Shown piece by piece: positions 48,370 to 60,660 of a DNA stretch of 64,000 nucleotides. A program made the translations under genes and the position numbers. This DNA is from Pisolithus tinctorius (taxonomy: Eukaryota > Basidiomycota > Agaricomycetes > Boletales > Pisolithaceae), in assembly GCA_024663395.1 (NCBI GenBank), contig JANFAH010000016.1, positions 310,001 through 374,000 of the forward strand, written 5' to 3'. Every line of letters starts with the position of its first letter. Position 1 is the first letter of the stretch. The notes beneath the pieces were generated by a model. That model made no database searches, was not told the origin of the DNA, and worked only from the letters and a program-made list of their open reading frames with translations.

Positions 48370-48961
48370 ACAACTCGAAGTGCTTGAAGATGTTCCACAG
48401 GATAGTGCAGCCGCAGCAGGATATGATGTGTGGGGTACTGCCCGACTTGTCTTCTTCATGCGACTTTCAACTTCTCTCAACAGTAAGTCCTCATGAAATG
48501 ATCTTGACAGTAGGATGTGACAGAATGGTGGAGAGAGAGCAGAGGGACTGTTTATTGGGTAACTGTGACGGTCTTTGGGTATTAATTGTAAGGAAACAGA
48601 GAACGAACTGAAAGGAAAAAAGACCAAGGGGCGCACACTGACTGTGCATTCGAAGAAGAAATGCGCAGGGTGGTTGCAAGTATCCACGGTATGGAGTGGC
48701 TGAAGATGGTATCAGCAAGACTAGTAAGAGAGATAGGAGAGACGTTGCTTTAGCTATATACTTATTCAGTGTTTTGTTATTTTTCTGGGTGGTTTTTGAC
48801 TTTTTGTTAGCGGTTTTTATGTTTTTGGTGTAAGGACTAGTTATCATTAGAATCACCAGATGAAACCTGGGGTGGAACAGAGGTCTCCGGACGAAACCCA
48901 GGGTAAAACAGATAAAAGGAAATGAACTATGTCTGATATCGGGTGGATCAAGTGGTATGCT

Positions 48962-49010
48962 GGTCACCCCTGCGGGGGACTTTGAATGCTGACTGTCCCC
49001 AGTCAGCATG
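48962..49010. repeat. second copy of the tract and hairpin, after the integrase end of C
   Basis: CCTGCGGGGGACTTTGAATGCTGAC then GTCAGC, matching 40107-40150 apart from a 2-3 nt insertion and transitions. It lies about 140 bp beyond the integrase stop, where the 3' LTR of a simpler element would be expected. Confidence 0.55.
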
Positions 49011-49147
49011 GGAGAAGGAATGAGTGTAGTAGAAGAAGCCATGGGGAGGCAGGTGAGGCTGCAGAAAGAGGTATGGGTATCATGGGAGAAGAGGGCATGG
49101 GGGAATAGTGCGATGGACAAACTGTGGATACTGGAAAGGATGGATAG

Positions 49148-50480
49148 TCAGCTGTCCGCGGAAAAAGCCTCCACATCATCATCAGTGGGGTCATCCTCAG
49201 CCTCTTCAAGAAGGTGGTCTAGTTCTTCATCATCCAACCCAGTAATGCGAGTCACGGTCGCGCAGGTTTGAGACTGCGGGTGGTAGGGAAGTAAACGGAA
49301 TGCAGCGAAGTGGAGTTTGGAGATGGAGCCATCCAACTTGGCCAGCAGGTACGAGCCCCCAGTGGTCCAATGAAGGATGACCATGGGACTGGTGTACCAC
49401 AGCTTCGTCTTCCGGTTCAGCTCTTTTTCTATGTGGGAGTTGTGGACAAGCACGAGGGCACCGGGAGCGAAGTTATGGTCTTTAATGCGATGCTGAAAGG
49501 TGGCTTCGAACTGCTGGATAGACTGGAAGCGTGCGCGGAGGACATTGCCATGGACCTGGTCTAAGTCATCCTGACGCTTCTGTAACTGGCGCATGTGCCA
49601 AGCAATCAGTTCTGTGGTAGTCAGCGGTGTCACATCATTGCGGGATAGGGGCAAAAGGAAAGTAGCCTCAGCAAGGTCGAATGGGAACAGCGGTTTGACA
49701 CCATGTACCATGAAATAAGGGGATAGACCTGTGGATTTCAAAATGGTGACCTGCTCGGCCCAGAAGACAGAGTGTGCAACGGTGTGCCAGCAGTGATCAT
49801 CGTTCTCGCAGCTCTTCATGATAGCCTCGCGAGCATCATAGTGGCAATGCTCTACAATGCCGTTAGCCTGAGAGTTGTAAGGAGAGATATGGATGTGACA
49901 GATATGATATTGCACGGCTAGGGCATCTAAGGCTTGGACGAATGTGGGACCATTGTCAGTGACAATCTCAGTGAGCGGACCCCAGCGGCATAGGATATCC
50001 TCGAAGATGAAGGACGCGAGTGCAGTACTATTTTCTGCGTGCAACATGCGCCATTCAGGATATGAGGTGAGCGCGCAACAAGCCTGTACTATGTAGTGGT
50101 AGCCACCGGCTTTGGGCATCAGCATCATGTCAATGTGAGCTTTATGAAACAGGCCCCCTATCATGGGCACAGTGGGGGGGATATGAAGCTTCTGTGTCTG
50201 GCAGATCTGGCATTCATGACAAGTGCGGACATACCACTTCACATCCTCGACAAGAAGAGGCCACCAAAAGCAGAGGAGAAGGCGTGTGCAGACCGTGAAG
50301 ACACCTTTGTGCCCGAGGTCATCATGCGCTTCTTTGATGAGATGGTACTGCTTGGATTCATCGATGACTAGCTGGTGCCGTCCGTGCAGTTCCCTGCGCC
50401 ATAAGTTGTCATCTAGGAGGAAGAAGCAGCTAGCGGAATTGAAGAAAGATGAGTACTGCGCATCAGTAAGGTCAGGAGGT
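49148..50480 (-). pseudogene. element C integrase
   Basis: Minus strand. Upstream HHCC zinc region (VIDESKQYHLIKEAHDDLGH ... RTCHECQICQ) leads into a core with the D,D,E triad: AHIDMM, IVTDNGPTF and QANGIVEHCHYDAREAI. The C-terminal part has a FAPGALVLVHNS segment and ends at 49148 with an acidic tail (DDEELDHLLEEAEDDPTDDD). The main frame 50242-49148 is intact for 364 codons. There is no chromodomain, unlike G2. Confidence 0.85.
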
Positions 50481-50672
50481 CATGAGGAATGCACGGATCA
50501 TTTCTATCTTCGCTTTGCATACCTGGGCTTTTGCGGACCGCAGGATGGCAGGGTCATCAGGGGTATTGGAAGGGTTATTAGCATCAGCAGTCGCAGAGAA
50601 TGCGAGATAGAAGGATGCAGGCGGTGGGAGGCTCGCCCGATGGTAAGTGGGTGGCAGTAGGGAATGCTGATC

Positions 50673-51227
50673 TCAACTGGAAAGTGACATAGGAGGCGGG
50701 CAGTCATTGGCAACCTGTGTAGAGAAAGAGTAAAAATGGTCCAGCCAATCCTCATGGTCGTCATCCTCGGGCAGGTCGAGCCCCGACCATGGACAGCGGG
50801 ACAAGCCATCAGGGCCGGCATGCCTGTCCATGGGAACGTGGATGAGTTTGAATGAGAAAAGGAGGATGCCAGCGATCCAGCGATTGATCGTTGCGTTAGG
50901 CTGCAGATCTGGGTTATTTATCATGCCCTTAATATACTTCACATCTACCTCCACAGTGAAGTTAGTGAGACCAAAGATGTATACGCGTACTGCGCGCAAC
51001 ACGCAGAAGAGACTGTACAACTCAAGCTTGGCCTGGAAGTAGTGGCTTTCCACTTCATTGAGGGTGATGGATCTGAAGCGACTTGGGTACTGTCTGCCAT
51101 CTTCGCTGAGCTGGTAGAGGATGTAGCCAACTGCAATGACCGATGTGTCAACTGCTAAAATTACTTTGCGACCGCACTTGTAGTCAATCCTTCGGAGTGC
51201 GGGGGACTTTACAATTTCGTCCTTGAG
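50673..51227 (-). pseudogene. element C RNase H
   Basis: Minus-strand frame with KVILAVDTSVIAVGYILYQL, LNEVESHYFQAKLELYSLFCVL, and VDVKYIKGMINNP ... RHAGPDGLSRCP. A TGA separates it from RT in a place where CGA would keep the frame (MQ*LKDE). Confidence 0.8.
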
Positions 51228-52747
51228 TCATTGCATGGCAGCGTGTTGCGGTTTGTCCCATGTGAATGGTACATCTTTCCACATGAGCGTGACTAGTGGC
51301 CGCACAATCTTGGCGAAATCTTTGATGAAGATGCGTAGCACTCTGCAGACACCAAGGAAACTGTGGACCTGTGTCAGGTTGTGGCACTCGGGCCAGTTGC
51401 GGATCTTCTGCACTTTGCTTTCTTCAGGAATGCGACCTTCAAAGGTGCACTTGTGGCCAATGATCACAGCAGACGGAGTGGCTAGCACGAACTTCTTTGC
51501 CGAGACGGTGGCTCCGACATTCTGCAAATGCTGAAGGATATGGTTAACAACTATACAGTGATTCCAGATAAATTTCCGAATCCCAGGATTCTCCGGGATA
51601 GTCTCATAGGAGCCGTCTGTGTGCTGATAGCGGGTGGTCTCGGATTTTACGGGGATGTCATCTATGAAGGGCAGGGTATGACGCGGGATCTCATCCTGGA
51701 GAACAAATACAGTATCTCCCTGGTATACCTGTACCACATTCGCATGACCTTGCAGCAGAGTAGTAAGCCGATGCGGTCCGAGGGGGGTACCAAAGGTGGT
51801 GAGGTTGCGGGAATCGACGTGGAGTGCACGCTGGTCATACCCAGAGTAGAGGTCCATCATCGCATACACCGCGTATCCAGCAAAGGATTCTGTGAGGTGT
51901 TCTACAAAGGGCGGAATGGACACATTGCAGATGGTCACTGCATTCAGGGGCTGTAAGTCATGCACAAGACGAGAGACTTTCCATCTTTCTTTACTACGCA
52001 GAACCAGCGAGAGCAGTAAGCCGCTGTAGAAGGTTCATACATGCCGGACTTGATGCGATCTTTAATCATGTCTATGACTTGGGCATGTATTGCATTCGGG
52101 ATGGGGATATTGCGTTGGACCCAAGGCGTGTGTGGAATCGTAGGAATCTTTACTGGTGGAAAATAGTGTTTGTCTAGGTGTCCGCACTCTGTAATGTCCC
52201 AAGTGAATGCGAGCTCATGGACTGAAACGAGCCAAGTTACGAGTTTAAGTTCTTCTGGCCAAAGCCAATCTGCAGGATCGAGGTCAAGTTCTGCAGCCCG
52301 TTCGGCAGTGAAGCGGATGCCCAGAGTGAAGTCTGGTGGATGGGTTGGGAGTGGTTGAAGACCAGCGAGCAGGTCGTCAGGCAGGCTGTGCACGATGCGG
52401 TATTCTTCCACCATGGGGGCAGGTACCGTCCGAACCTTCTTGGCAACTGGCTTGTAAACGAGGGTGCGAACCATGGGATCTAGTTGATAAACACTGCTGA
52501 ATGCAGCTATAGCAGAGGGGTTTAGTATTGTCTGAGTGGAGGAGAGGAAAGCAAAGGCAGGTGAGGGCATCCCGGTGGGTATGTTCCGTGGTACGGGTGC
52601 CACAGGCGATGGGAAGTTCGTTGAAGTGAAGGCTAGTGATGATACTGTAGGACTGAGGAACGGATAACAGTGGCTAAACAGGAAACAGGACGTCTTAGTA
52701 GGCTCTCCCCGACTGTTTGGTGGATCATCGATATTCAAAAACCCCAT
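51228..52747 (-). pseudogene. element C reverse transcriptase
   Basis: Two minus-strand frames (52747-51944 and 51965-51228) joined by a small indel near 51955. They give VVKKDGKS ... HDLQPLNAVTI, MMDLYSGYDQRALH, and TPLGPHRLTTLLQGHANVVQVYQ, with the active site FIDD (LPFIDDIPVKS) in place of YLDD. FIDD with intact aspartates is, to my knowledge, normal for this mushroom Gypsy family. The long Pro-rich N-terminal extension links to protease. Confidence 0.82.
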
Positions 52748-54045
52748 TCGACTATACTCTGGTGACTATGGCAGTGCTTGCCGCATTTACAGTGCGGACA
52801 GCCCTCACACCACAGGCACATGGGCAAAGTGTACTTGTGGCCGTTGTTCAGGTCTCGGAGAGTGATCCACTGTCTGCTGTCAGGATAATTGTTTGTTACT
52901 GCACTCATAAGGCAAATGAATGGACATCCAAGGAGCATGTCGAAGTTGGCATGTTCAATTACTTGAACCTGTAGCATGACTGGCCTGGTGCCGAAGTCGA
53001 GTTTCAGGTTCTCTAGTATGCCTACAGTAGTGTCTTTAGACATGTTAGCAGACATCATAGTCATGAGATGATCGCAGTGCAATGGGAGCCCGATCTTTTC
53101 CCAAACACGCCTGGGCATGGCGACGATTTCTGAACCGGAATCTAGTATGCAGTTTATTGTGACGTTGGTCCCAGGGACCTTGGCTTCGATGCAGCGGAGC
53201 GGTAGAGTGTGGTGAGCTACAATGGAGCCGTTGTCACCATGGATACCATGGTCTCCATATTCGTGCACGGTTCTTTGAGGATCGCAGCCGGTCAGTTCAT
53301 TCACTTGTACTCCTTCTTCATCATCGCTATGAACTACCTCGATCTCATTTGTGGTGATGCATTTTGCCATGGTGATGTCTCTGAACTGTTTGTGAAACTC
53401 TGGGGCTACTGCAAATAATTCTTTGACTGGCATGGCAATGCTGGTTTCAAGTATGTGCTCCACAATACACTTGGGCGCGGCTTCGTCTTTGAGAGGGAAC
53501 GAGTAATGATACTGGTTTTGATTGCAAGCTGCTGGGTATGGTGTCTGCGACAGAACAATTGCTGTGGGAATGGGATCCTTGTGCGCAGGCGTCGGAGCCG
53601 GACTAGTTGGAGGAACATATGGTTTCGCAGCGGTGGACATTGGTGCAGGTGTAGAGGGCTCGGATGCCTGGTGAGTGGCACACGAACTTTGAACACCAGG
53701 GGAAATGATTTCCTCTTCAACAGTGGCTGTGTGTGGGTCGACTTGTGGAGGGTTGGCAGGACGTGCCGTGGGTCGAGCAGTGATTTCAACTCCATCGAAG
53801 TGGGCTTTCTTTCCACAGGGAATGACTGCTCCCTTGTTACCTTTATCCACTTGGTAGGTAGCCCAAGCTTGAGCGACATATGCTTGGAAGTCAGGGTCAG
53901 CTAAGTCTGTGACAGGTTCATCAGCATCTTGGACGGTGCTTAAGAAGGCAGAAGGCTGGATCTCCAACTGCGCGTCAACTTCAGGATGAGCAATGCAGAA
54001 GAGGTTAGTGGTGCCTTGTGTGGAGCAGCAGGAGTTGCAGCACAC
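52735..54045 (-). pseudogene. element C protease region
   Basis: Minus-strand frame of 436 codons with a retroviral-type aspartic protease, CILDSGSEIVAMPRRVWEKIGLPL, and DMLLGCPF. It ends in a Cys/His-rich segment (CLWCEGCPHCKCGKHCHSH) unlike an ordinary zinc knuckle. It overlaps the gag frame by 106 nt in another frame, either programmed frameshifting or, more likely, an old indel. Confidence 0.8.
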
Positions 54046-55571
54046 GTGCTGGCCTGGTCTCTGTTGGCAATGACACGGTCAACAGCCTCTCTCAGTGAGT
54101 TACATTCAGGGAAATGTGGGATTCGGCTCCCATCCGCCAGATAGAGACAGTTGTCTGTACCTCTCATGATCTTACCGGTGCGGATATAAACTTCAACGAG
54201 TGTGCACATCCTTGTCCAGTGGTTGGGGTCTGCACAGAAACTGCAGCCGGGTCTGTGTTGCTGCAGCGGAGGCTGTGTCTGGAAGTTGTATTCCTGTTTA
54301 ACGATGGTACTGGCAGGTGGCACCTGCGGCATGTAAGCCAACGAGGGAGGTACAGCTGACGAGGCTGCGGTACCCATCATCGGTACTGCACTACAGAGAG
54401 CGGATCCCGTCAGAAGGAACTTGGCAGCTTTGGCGACTTCTGCGAGTGGGTATGGGTCGTCAGGGTGGAGGTCGGTGCGGACTATTGAGAGTCGATGATG
54501 AATACGATCTGCGATGGCCCTTGGGAAGCCATTCAGGAACATGGAGTCCCATTCTGTCTCTGCAAGCTTTTTAGTTTTAATGAGCAGGGCAGAAATCTTA
54601 GCGAATTTCCACTGGTATTCTCTGAGGTCATCCTGGTTCCGCATAGGCTTTGACTGATATTCTTCGATGAGATACTGCAGATCCGTGCAGCAATAGTGGT
54701 CATCACCCTCGCAGCCAGGGTACAAACCCTTAACAGCAACTACAAAAGCATCCCAGTCGTCGGCTGTGGGAGTGGCTTCCAGAAGCGTTTGCCAGACCTC
54801 AGCTTCTTCGAGGTCAGCATAGCGGATCGCAGCTCTGATCTTGCCATGGTCATCAAGAGCAGCGAGAGTACTGAGGAAGTCAATGTCTTCGAGGTAGCGT
54901 GGAAGCTGTGTGGGAGAATCTCCGCTAAATTTAGGTGAGTTTTGTGTACCACGGAGCGGCATCTGAAACTGAGGATTAGCCATTGGTGGGTTAACCTGTG
55001 GTGGCAGTGCCGGATTGGTAACGGGTGGAATGGGTATTGGTTGTGGGTGCGAAGCGGTTGGTATAGTGTGCGAGTGAGCTGGCGGAAGTGTTGGCAGGTT
55101 ACTAATTGGCTGATGGGTGGTCTGCGACCAAGTGAGTGGTCATGGCAGTGTGGTGGATGGAACTGAGAGTCTTGGTATAGATTTGGAGGCGTCAAAGAGA
55201 CGGGAAAAAGAGGGCATTGGTGATGATGAATCAGATGATGTGATGGGTGTTAAAGGTGATGGCAGGGTTTCGGGCCTTCAGGGAGTCGAGTGGATAAAGC
55301 CACCGGGAAAATCAGGGGCAGTGAGATCTAGGTGATCCGATGCGATGGATATCCGATCTGCCGAGATATCAGGTGGAGTGATCGCGGGTAGTACCCATGG
55401 AATGTCGGCGGGTAATTGCGGGTGATCCGGTGTTACAGATGAAACAGGGTGGAAAATGTCAGAGTCTTCTGACAGGTTGAGATTGTGAAAGTGCAGGTGT
55501 AAATTTTCTAGTTTGGTGCATTTGGCAGTGTGCCTGAGCGACCTTCTGGAAGCGACAGCAGAATCCCTCAT
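53940..55571 (-). pseudogene. element C gag
   Basis: Starts at ATG 55571 just inside the 5' LTR (MRDSAVASRRSLRHTAKC). The frame breaks near 55278 and resumes as 54983-53940, with the capsid core (FSGDSPTQLPRYLEDIDFL ... YPGCEGDDHYCCTDLQYL ... FLNGFPRAIADRIHHRL) and a knuckle-like CSFCADPNHWTRMC (CX2CX4HX4C). The Gag family with a YLADGSRIP-like tail is common in Agaricomycetes. Confidence 0.82.
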
Positions 55572-55584
55572 GGTGGGCTCCAGT

Positions 55585-56239
55585 TGTAGGATAAGTCCAA
55601 GTAGCTGTATAATACAAGCTAGATGACTTAGATAACAACAATAAAAAATGAAGGGAACAAATTGTTCGTCCCAAGGGATTCTGGACCGTTGGGACTAGAA
55701 GGTGGGACCCAGCGCTTCGTAGCAGTAGTGTTTCGTGACATGTGTGGCGTGGTCCACGGAGTAGTACTGGCGATGCGAGCGGTGTGAGCGGTATACGTAG
55801 TTCATGCGCGGTGGAATGTGAGACGTGCAGTGTAGACAAAGTGGAAAAGAAACTTGTGGTGACCTTCCGAGTGCCAAAAGGTATCATTCTGTACCTAAGT
55901 ACAGGGCTTTATAGTCTGGACAAACCCAGAACCTAAGTAAGACAGGGTACAGTAAAGGAAAGCCATGTGACAGCACATACACAGGAGACAGGCCAAAACA
56001 GAGGCCGAGGGTATACTACAAGCACTAAAGGAATAGAGACTGTGATAAGAGAAAGAGTCTGAGGAAAAACAACAACTGGAGCACAGCGGCCACAGGTATA
56101 GCATTGCGCGAGAGGGAGTGAGGGCATGGGAAGGTAGCGCGTGAACAATGGTGAATGTGAGAGGGGAGCAGACATAACAGTAGTCACGGAATGGTTAATG
56201 ATAGGGGCTTACATGTCCAGGGAATGCGGATTCCTCACA
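55585..56239 (-). repeat. 5' LTR of element C (655 bp)
   Basis: On the minus strand TGTGAGGAATCC...TATCCTACA. It is followed by a 2-nt spacer and a TGG-initial stretch (TGGAGCCCACCATGAG) that fits a tRNA 3'-end primer site, and by the gag ATG. Confidence 0.9.
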
Positions 56240-59200
56240 ACGTCATATGTCCTCCTACTGCAGCAAATTCCTCGACTACAAGCCAATCATACCCAAACCT
56301 ATCACCGCTGCTGACAACCACACCTTCCATGCCATCAGGAAAGGCGATCTCGCAATTTCACTCCCAAATGGCACTACCCAGACCCATATTCAACTCAAGG
56401 ACATGCTCTATGCTCCCAAGATGGGAATTACACTCGTTTCTGTTTGCAAACTTGACATCGCTGGGTATGCGGCATTATTCTGAGACAGGCATTGTCAAAT
56501 CTTTGACGCTCGGAAAAAGAAAGTAGCTGAAATTCCGATGCAAAAAGGCCTCTACTGCCTCAAATGAGCTCGTTGTGCCTTCATAGGCCTAGCCAAGGCC
56601 ACAGAATCCCTAACCATGAAGAAGATCCACATAAGGCTTGGCCACATTGCTCCCGAAGCCATCCAGTGCATGCTCAAGGACAGCACAATCACTGGAATTA
56701 AACTGGACGAAGCACATTCTACTATGGGCACATGCAATTCATGCGAGTATGCCAAAGCAACTCGGAAGCCCATTGGGAAGGAGCACAACCCACCCCGCTG
56801 TGAACATCTAGGTGACGAGGTCCACACAGACCTCTGGGGACCTTCTCCGGTCCAAACCCCTGGTCACAGTCAATACTACATATCATTCACAGACGACCAC
56901 ACCCACTACACCAAGCTGTACCTCCAGAAGACGAAAGCCAAGACCTTCACATCATACAAGGCCTATGAAGCATGGCTGAACACACAGTTTGACACCAAAG
57001 TCAAGCAACTTTGCTCAGATCGAGGGGGAGAATACCTTAGTGCAGAATTTTCGGAATATCTGAAATCCCGAGGCACAGAACAACGCATAACTGTCCATGA
57101 TACCCCCGAACACAATGGAGTTGCAGAACGACTCAACAGAACACTCGTTGAGCATGTACGTGCAATGATCCATGCCAGTGGCCTACCCAAGAACCTCCGG
57201 GGGAGGCCATTATGCATGCGACCTGGCTCAAAAACTGCTTGTCAACTCGCTGTCTAGGCACAAAAACTCCCTATGAAATGCTCTACCAAAGACCACCTGA
57301 CCTCTCAAAAATTCTGGTCTGGGGATGTCGTGTCAAGGTCCATGACACCTCTGGCTCCAAACTAGACATGCGAGCCTGAGATGGACACTGGGTAGGTTTT
57401 GACCCTGAGAGTGATGGCCACCATATCTACTGGCCTGACACATGAGCAATTGGAATTGAAAGAAGTGTCATTTTCGAGTACCAAGATGTGTCTGTACCAC
57501 ATGGTGTGCTGCTCGAGGGGGAGCAGGGGAATTCCAATGCCTCAGAAAGAAATTCCGAAGCCTCAAAACGAAATTCCAAAACCTCAGAACGGAACTCTGC
57601 AGCTTCACAGGGAAATTCTGAGGCCCCGCAGATGGTCGAGCAACCCACCAAAGCAACTTCGGAAATTCCGAGACTCATTTTGGACCCACTCAGAGACAAT
57701 TTCGAAACACCTCCACCTCAACCTCATTGTTCCACTTTCCAGCACTTCGAATCAGACTATATGAGGTGCCTATGTACAGGGGAAGGCACTCGTGATGGGC
57801 ACATCCCTCTCGACTTTGTAAAAGAACTCCAAGAGAGCAATAGCAACCCAAACAGCCTGAAATCCCAAGAAAATGCTACCTACATGTTCGATGAAGAACT
57901 AGCTACTGATGAAGACGACACTAACATTGTGTATGCTATGGTGGCAGGGATGGCTGAAGCCAAAGGGCTGGACCCATCAACAGTCCATGAGGCGAAATCC
58001 CAAGCTGACTGGCTGAAGTGGCAAAATGCCATAAATGCGGAATTAAACAGCCTAGAGGAAGCACATACCTGGGATGTCATTGAGTGCCCCAAAGGCACAA
58101 ATGTTGTAGGATGCAAATGGGTCTTCAAGATCAAACACAACGCTGCCAGAGAAATTGAGAAGTAGAAGGCCTGCCTAGTCGCTAAGGGCTACTCCCAGAT
58201 ACAGGGCATTGACTATGATGAAACATATGCTCCTGTTGCAAGACTCGCATCTCTCCGCACCATACTAGCAGTTGCTGCACGCAATGACTGGGATATTGAT
58301 GTATTCGATTTCCACTCGGCATTCCTCAATGGCAAACTTGGAGATGGCGAAGACATCTACATGGAGCTCCCTGAGGGCTACGCTGTAGGGCGGAATTTTT
58401 CCTGTCCAGTTGGGAAGCTAAATGTAGCATTATATGGCTCGAAACAAGGCGCACTTCAGTGGTACCAGAAGCTATGTGCTACTCTTGCAGATCTTGGGCT
58501 CACCAGAGCACATGCAGACTGGGGAGTGTTCTACAGTCGCATAGGACCAGAAATTCTCATCCTCACCAGCCACGTCAATGACTGCACTGTAACAGGCAGT
58601 TCCCCATCATTAATTCACTCATTTAAACAGGAGATCAGCACTCATTTTAAAATCTCCAACCTAGGGCCCATCAGTTGGCTACTTGGGATGAAGGTGACAT
58701 GGAACAGAGAAGCCTGCACCATATCCCTGTCACAGCAGTCATACATCAAGGCCATCCTAATGAAATACACCCTCACTGACTGCAAACCTGCTGCAATTCT
58801 GATGGACCCTGGCATAAAACTCTCCCATGGAGAAATTCCGCAGCCAGCCGAAGAAGCTGCACACATGAAAAACGTACCCTACCATGCTGCTGTTGGCTCC
58901 CTCATGCACCTCACTGTCAGAACATGCCCTGACATTGCATTTGCTGTCTCCACAGTCACTCAGTTCAACAATGCACCCAACATGACTCACTGGGAAGCTG
59001 TGAAACAAATCTACAGGTATATCTCAGGCACAAAAGCGCTCACTTTAACATTCGGAAATTCAGAACGAGGCCTCGAGGGCTATACTGACGCAGACAGAGC
59101 ATCGACGCACTATAAGCGGATATGCCTACCTACTGGATGGTGGAGCTATCAGTTGGGCTTCACAGAAACAAGAACTCGTAATGCTCTCCACTGCAGAAGC

Positions 59201-59525
59201 AGAGTACGTCACAGCGACTCATGCAGCCAAAGAGGGCCTGTGGCTTCGACGACTCATTGGAGAAGTTTTCTGACCACTCAAACACCCTATCCCACTGTAT
59301 TCCGACAGTCAATCGGCCATTGCACTTACCAAAGATGGCAGCTATCATGCTCACACAAAGCACATCAACATATGATACCATTTCATTCATTTTGCTGTGG
59401 AAAACAATTCCTTTCATTTAATTTATTGTCCTACCGACGACATGGTCGCTGATACCCTTACCAAGCCATTACCTAGCATCAAGGCGAAACACTTCGCATC
59501 TGCACTCAGACTTTGTTCCAATTGA
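56240..59525 (+). pseudogene. element B protease end, integrase, RT, RNase H
   Basis: Resumes the protease after C (HMSSYCSKFLDYKPII), then integrase (TMKKIHIRLGHIAPEA ... CNSCEYAK ... DEVHTDLWGPSPV ... EHNGVAERLNRTL), a low-complexity KNSEASKRNSKTSERNS linker, RT (VFKIKHNAAREIEK ... DVFDFHSAFLNGKL ... YGSKQGALQWYQKL ... SHVNDCTVTGS) and RNase H (LSTAEAEYVTATHAAKEG ... TKHINI ... YHFIHF). Stops at 58163 (TAG) and in the RNase H, plus frameshifts near 56480, 57210 and 59110, make it non-functional. The usual VDD of RT reads VND here. Confidence 0.88.
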
Positions 59526-59532
59526 GGGGGAG

Positions 59533-59824
59533 TGTCGAGAATGCGATCCGGAATTACAGTAGCGTCTCGGAGTTTCGCCCAGAGGGCTCAGAATTGTTCC
59601 CCGACCCTTGGAATTAAATTCTGATGTCATTACACTTACTAATTATGGTACTATAAATTTTCTGCACCATTCTTTTCCACCTCAGTGACTACTTTGTACA
59701 CTGAGGTGAGTATAGCTAGATTCCTGCTCATTTACTTGGTACTGATGTAGTGTAGAAACTCATACCTTCGTTAGGTACTAATACAGTGACTACTTCATAC
59801 ACTGAGAAACTCATACCTTCATTA
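59533..59824 (+). repeat. 3' LTR of element B (292 bp)
   Basis: TGTCGAGAATGC...CTTCATTA, preceded by GAGGGGGAG. Same length as the 5' LTR; differences are mainly CG against CA or TG (for instance GCGTCTCGG here versus GCATCTTGG). Confidence 0.9.
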
Positions 59825-60655
59825 TGTGCTTCCTCTAGGCTCTGTAATTCTGCATTTATGGCATTTTGCCACTTCAGCCAGTCAGCTCAGGATTTCTCCT
59901 CATGTACTGTTGATGGGTCCAGCCCTTCAGCTTCAGCCATCCCTGCCACCATAGCATACACAATGTTAGTGTCATCTTCATTGGCAGCTAGTTCTTCATC
60001 AAATACATAGGTAGCATTTTCTTGGGATTTTGGGCTGTTTGGGTTGCTATCACTCTCTCAGAGTTCTTTTACAAAGTTGAGAGGGATGCATCCATCACAA
60101 GTGCCTTCCCCTGCATGTAGGTGCCTCATATAGTCTGATTTGAAGTGCTGGTGAGTGGAATGGTGAGGTTGGGGTGGAGGTGTTTCAAAATTCTCTCCAA
60201 GTGGGTCTGAAATGGGTTTTGGAATTTCCAAAGTTGCTTCAGTGGGTTGCTTGACTATCTGTGAGGCCTCAGAATTTCCTTGTGAAGCTGCAAAATTTTG
60301 TTTTGAGGCTTCAGAATTTCCTCCTGAGGCATCAGAATTCCCCTTCTCCCCCTTGAGTGGCACACCATGTGGTATGGACACCTCTTGGCACTTGAAAATG
60401 ACACTTCATTCAATTCCAATTGTTTGTGTGTCAGGCCAGTAGATGTGGTGGTCATCACTCTCAGGATCAAAACCTACCCAGTGTCCATCTTGGGCTTGCA
60501 TGTCTAGCTTGGAGCCAGAGGTATCATGGACTTTGACACAACATCCTCAGACTGGGATTTTTGAGAGGTCAGGTGGTCTGTTGTAGAGCATTTTGTAGGG
60601 AGTCTTGGTGCCTAGGTGGCAAGTCAATGAGCAGTTTTTGAGCCAAGTTGCATGC
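59825..60655 (-). pseudogene. element A: linker and integrase C-terminal part
   Basis: Minus-strand remnant matching element B 57240-58060: KTPYKMLYNRPPDLSKI, a Ser/Asn/Gln-rich linker (NSDASGGNSEASKQN) and the start of the RT region up to EEAH, where element B inserted. Several stops. Confidence 0.8.
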
Positions 60656-60660
60656 ATGAT

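Larger units (their letters stand above)
38548..56239 (-). mobile_element. Ty3/Gypsy element C
   Basis: Minus-strand Gypsy element inserted in the protease of element B. Its LTRs, 55585-56239 (5') and 38548-40109 (3'), are both exactly 655 bp once solo LTR S2 and its duplication are removed from the latter. Flanks ACAT (left) and ACGT (right) look like a target duplication with one CpG transition. Gag, protease, RT, RNase H and integrase follow in Gypsy order on the minus strand. Between integrase and the 3' LTR lie an antisense Zn(2)Cys(6)-type gene and Copia element D. Confidence 0.9.
37095..59824 (+). mobile_element. Copia element B (same family as A)
   Basis: Plus-strand Ty1/Copia element with two 292-bp LTRs and the perfect duplication TGTGC (37090-37094 and 59825-59829), inserted in the RT of element A. 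Gag and the start of protease lie at 37451-38547; the frame resumes at 56240 after Gypsy element C (38548-56239), which split the protease at DSGAS. It keeps many CpG sites that A has lost at the same positions. Confidence 0.92.

Noticed and set aside
48491..49120. 209-codon minus-strand open frame after the integrase
   Set aside because: Composition is Ser/Leu/Thr-rich without motifs and it covers the duplicated tract-hairpin block; no support as a gene.
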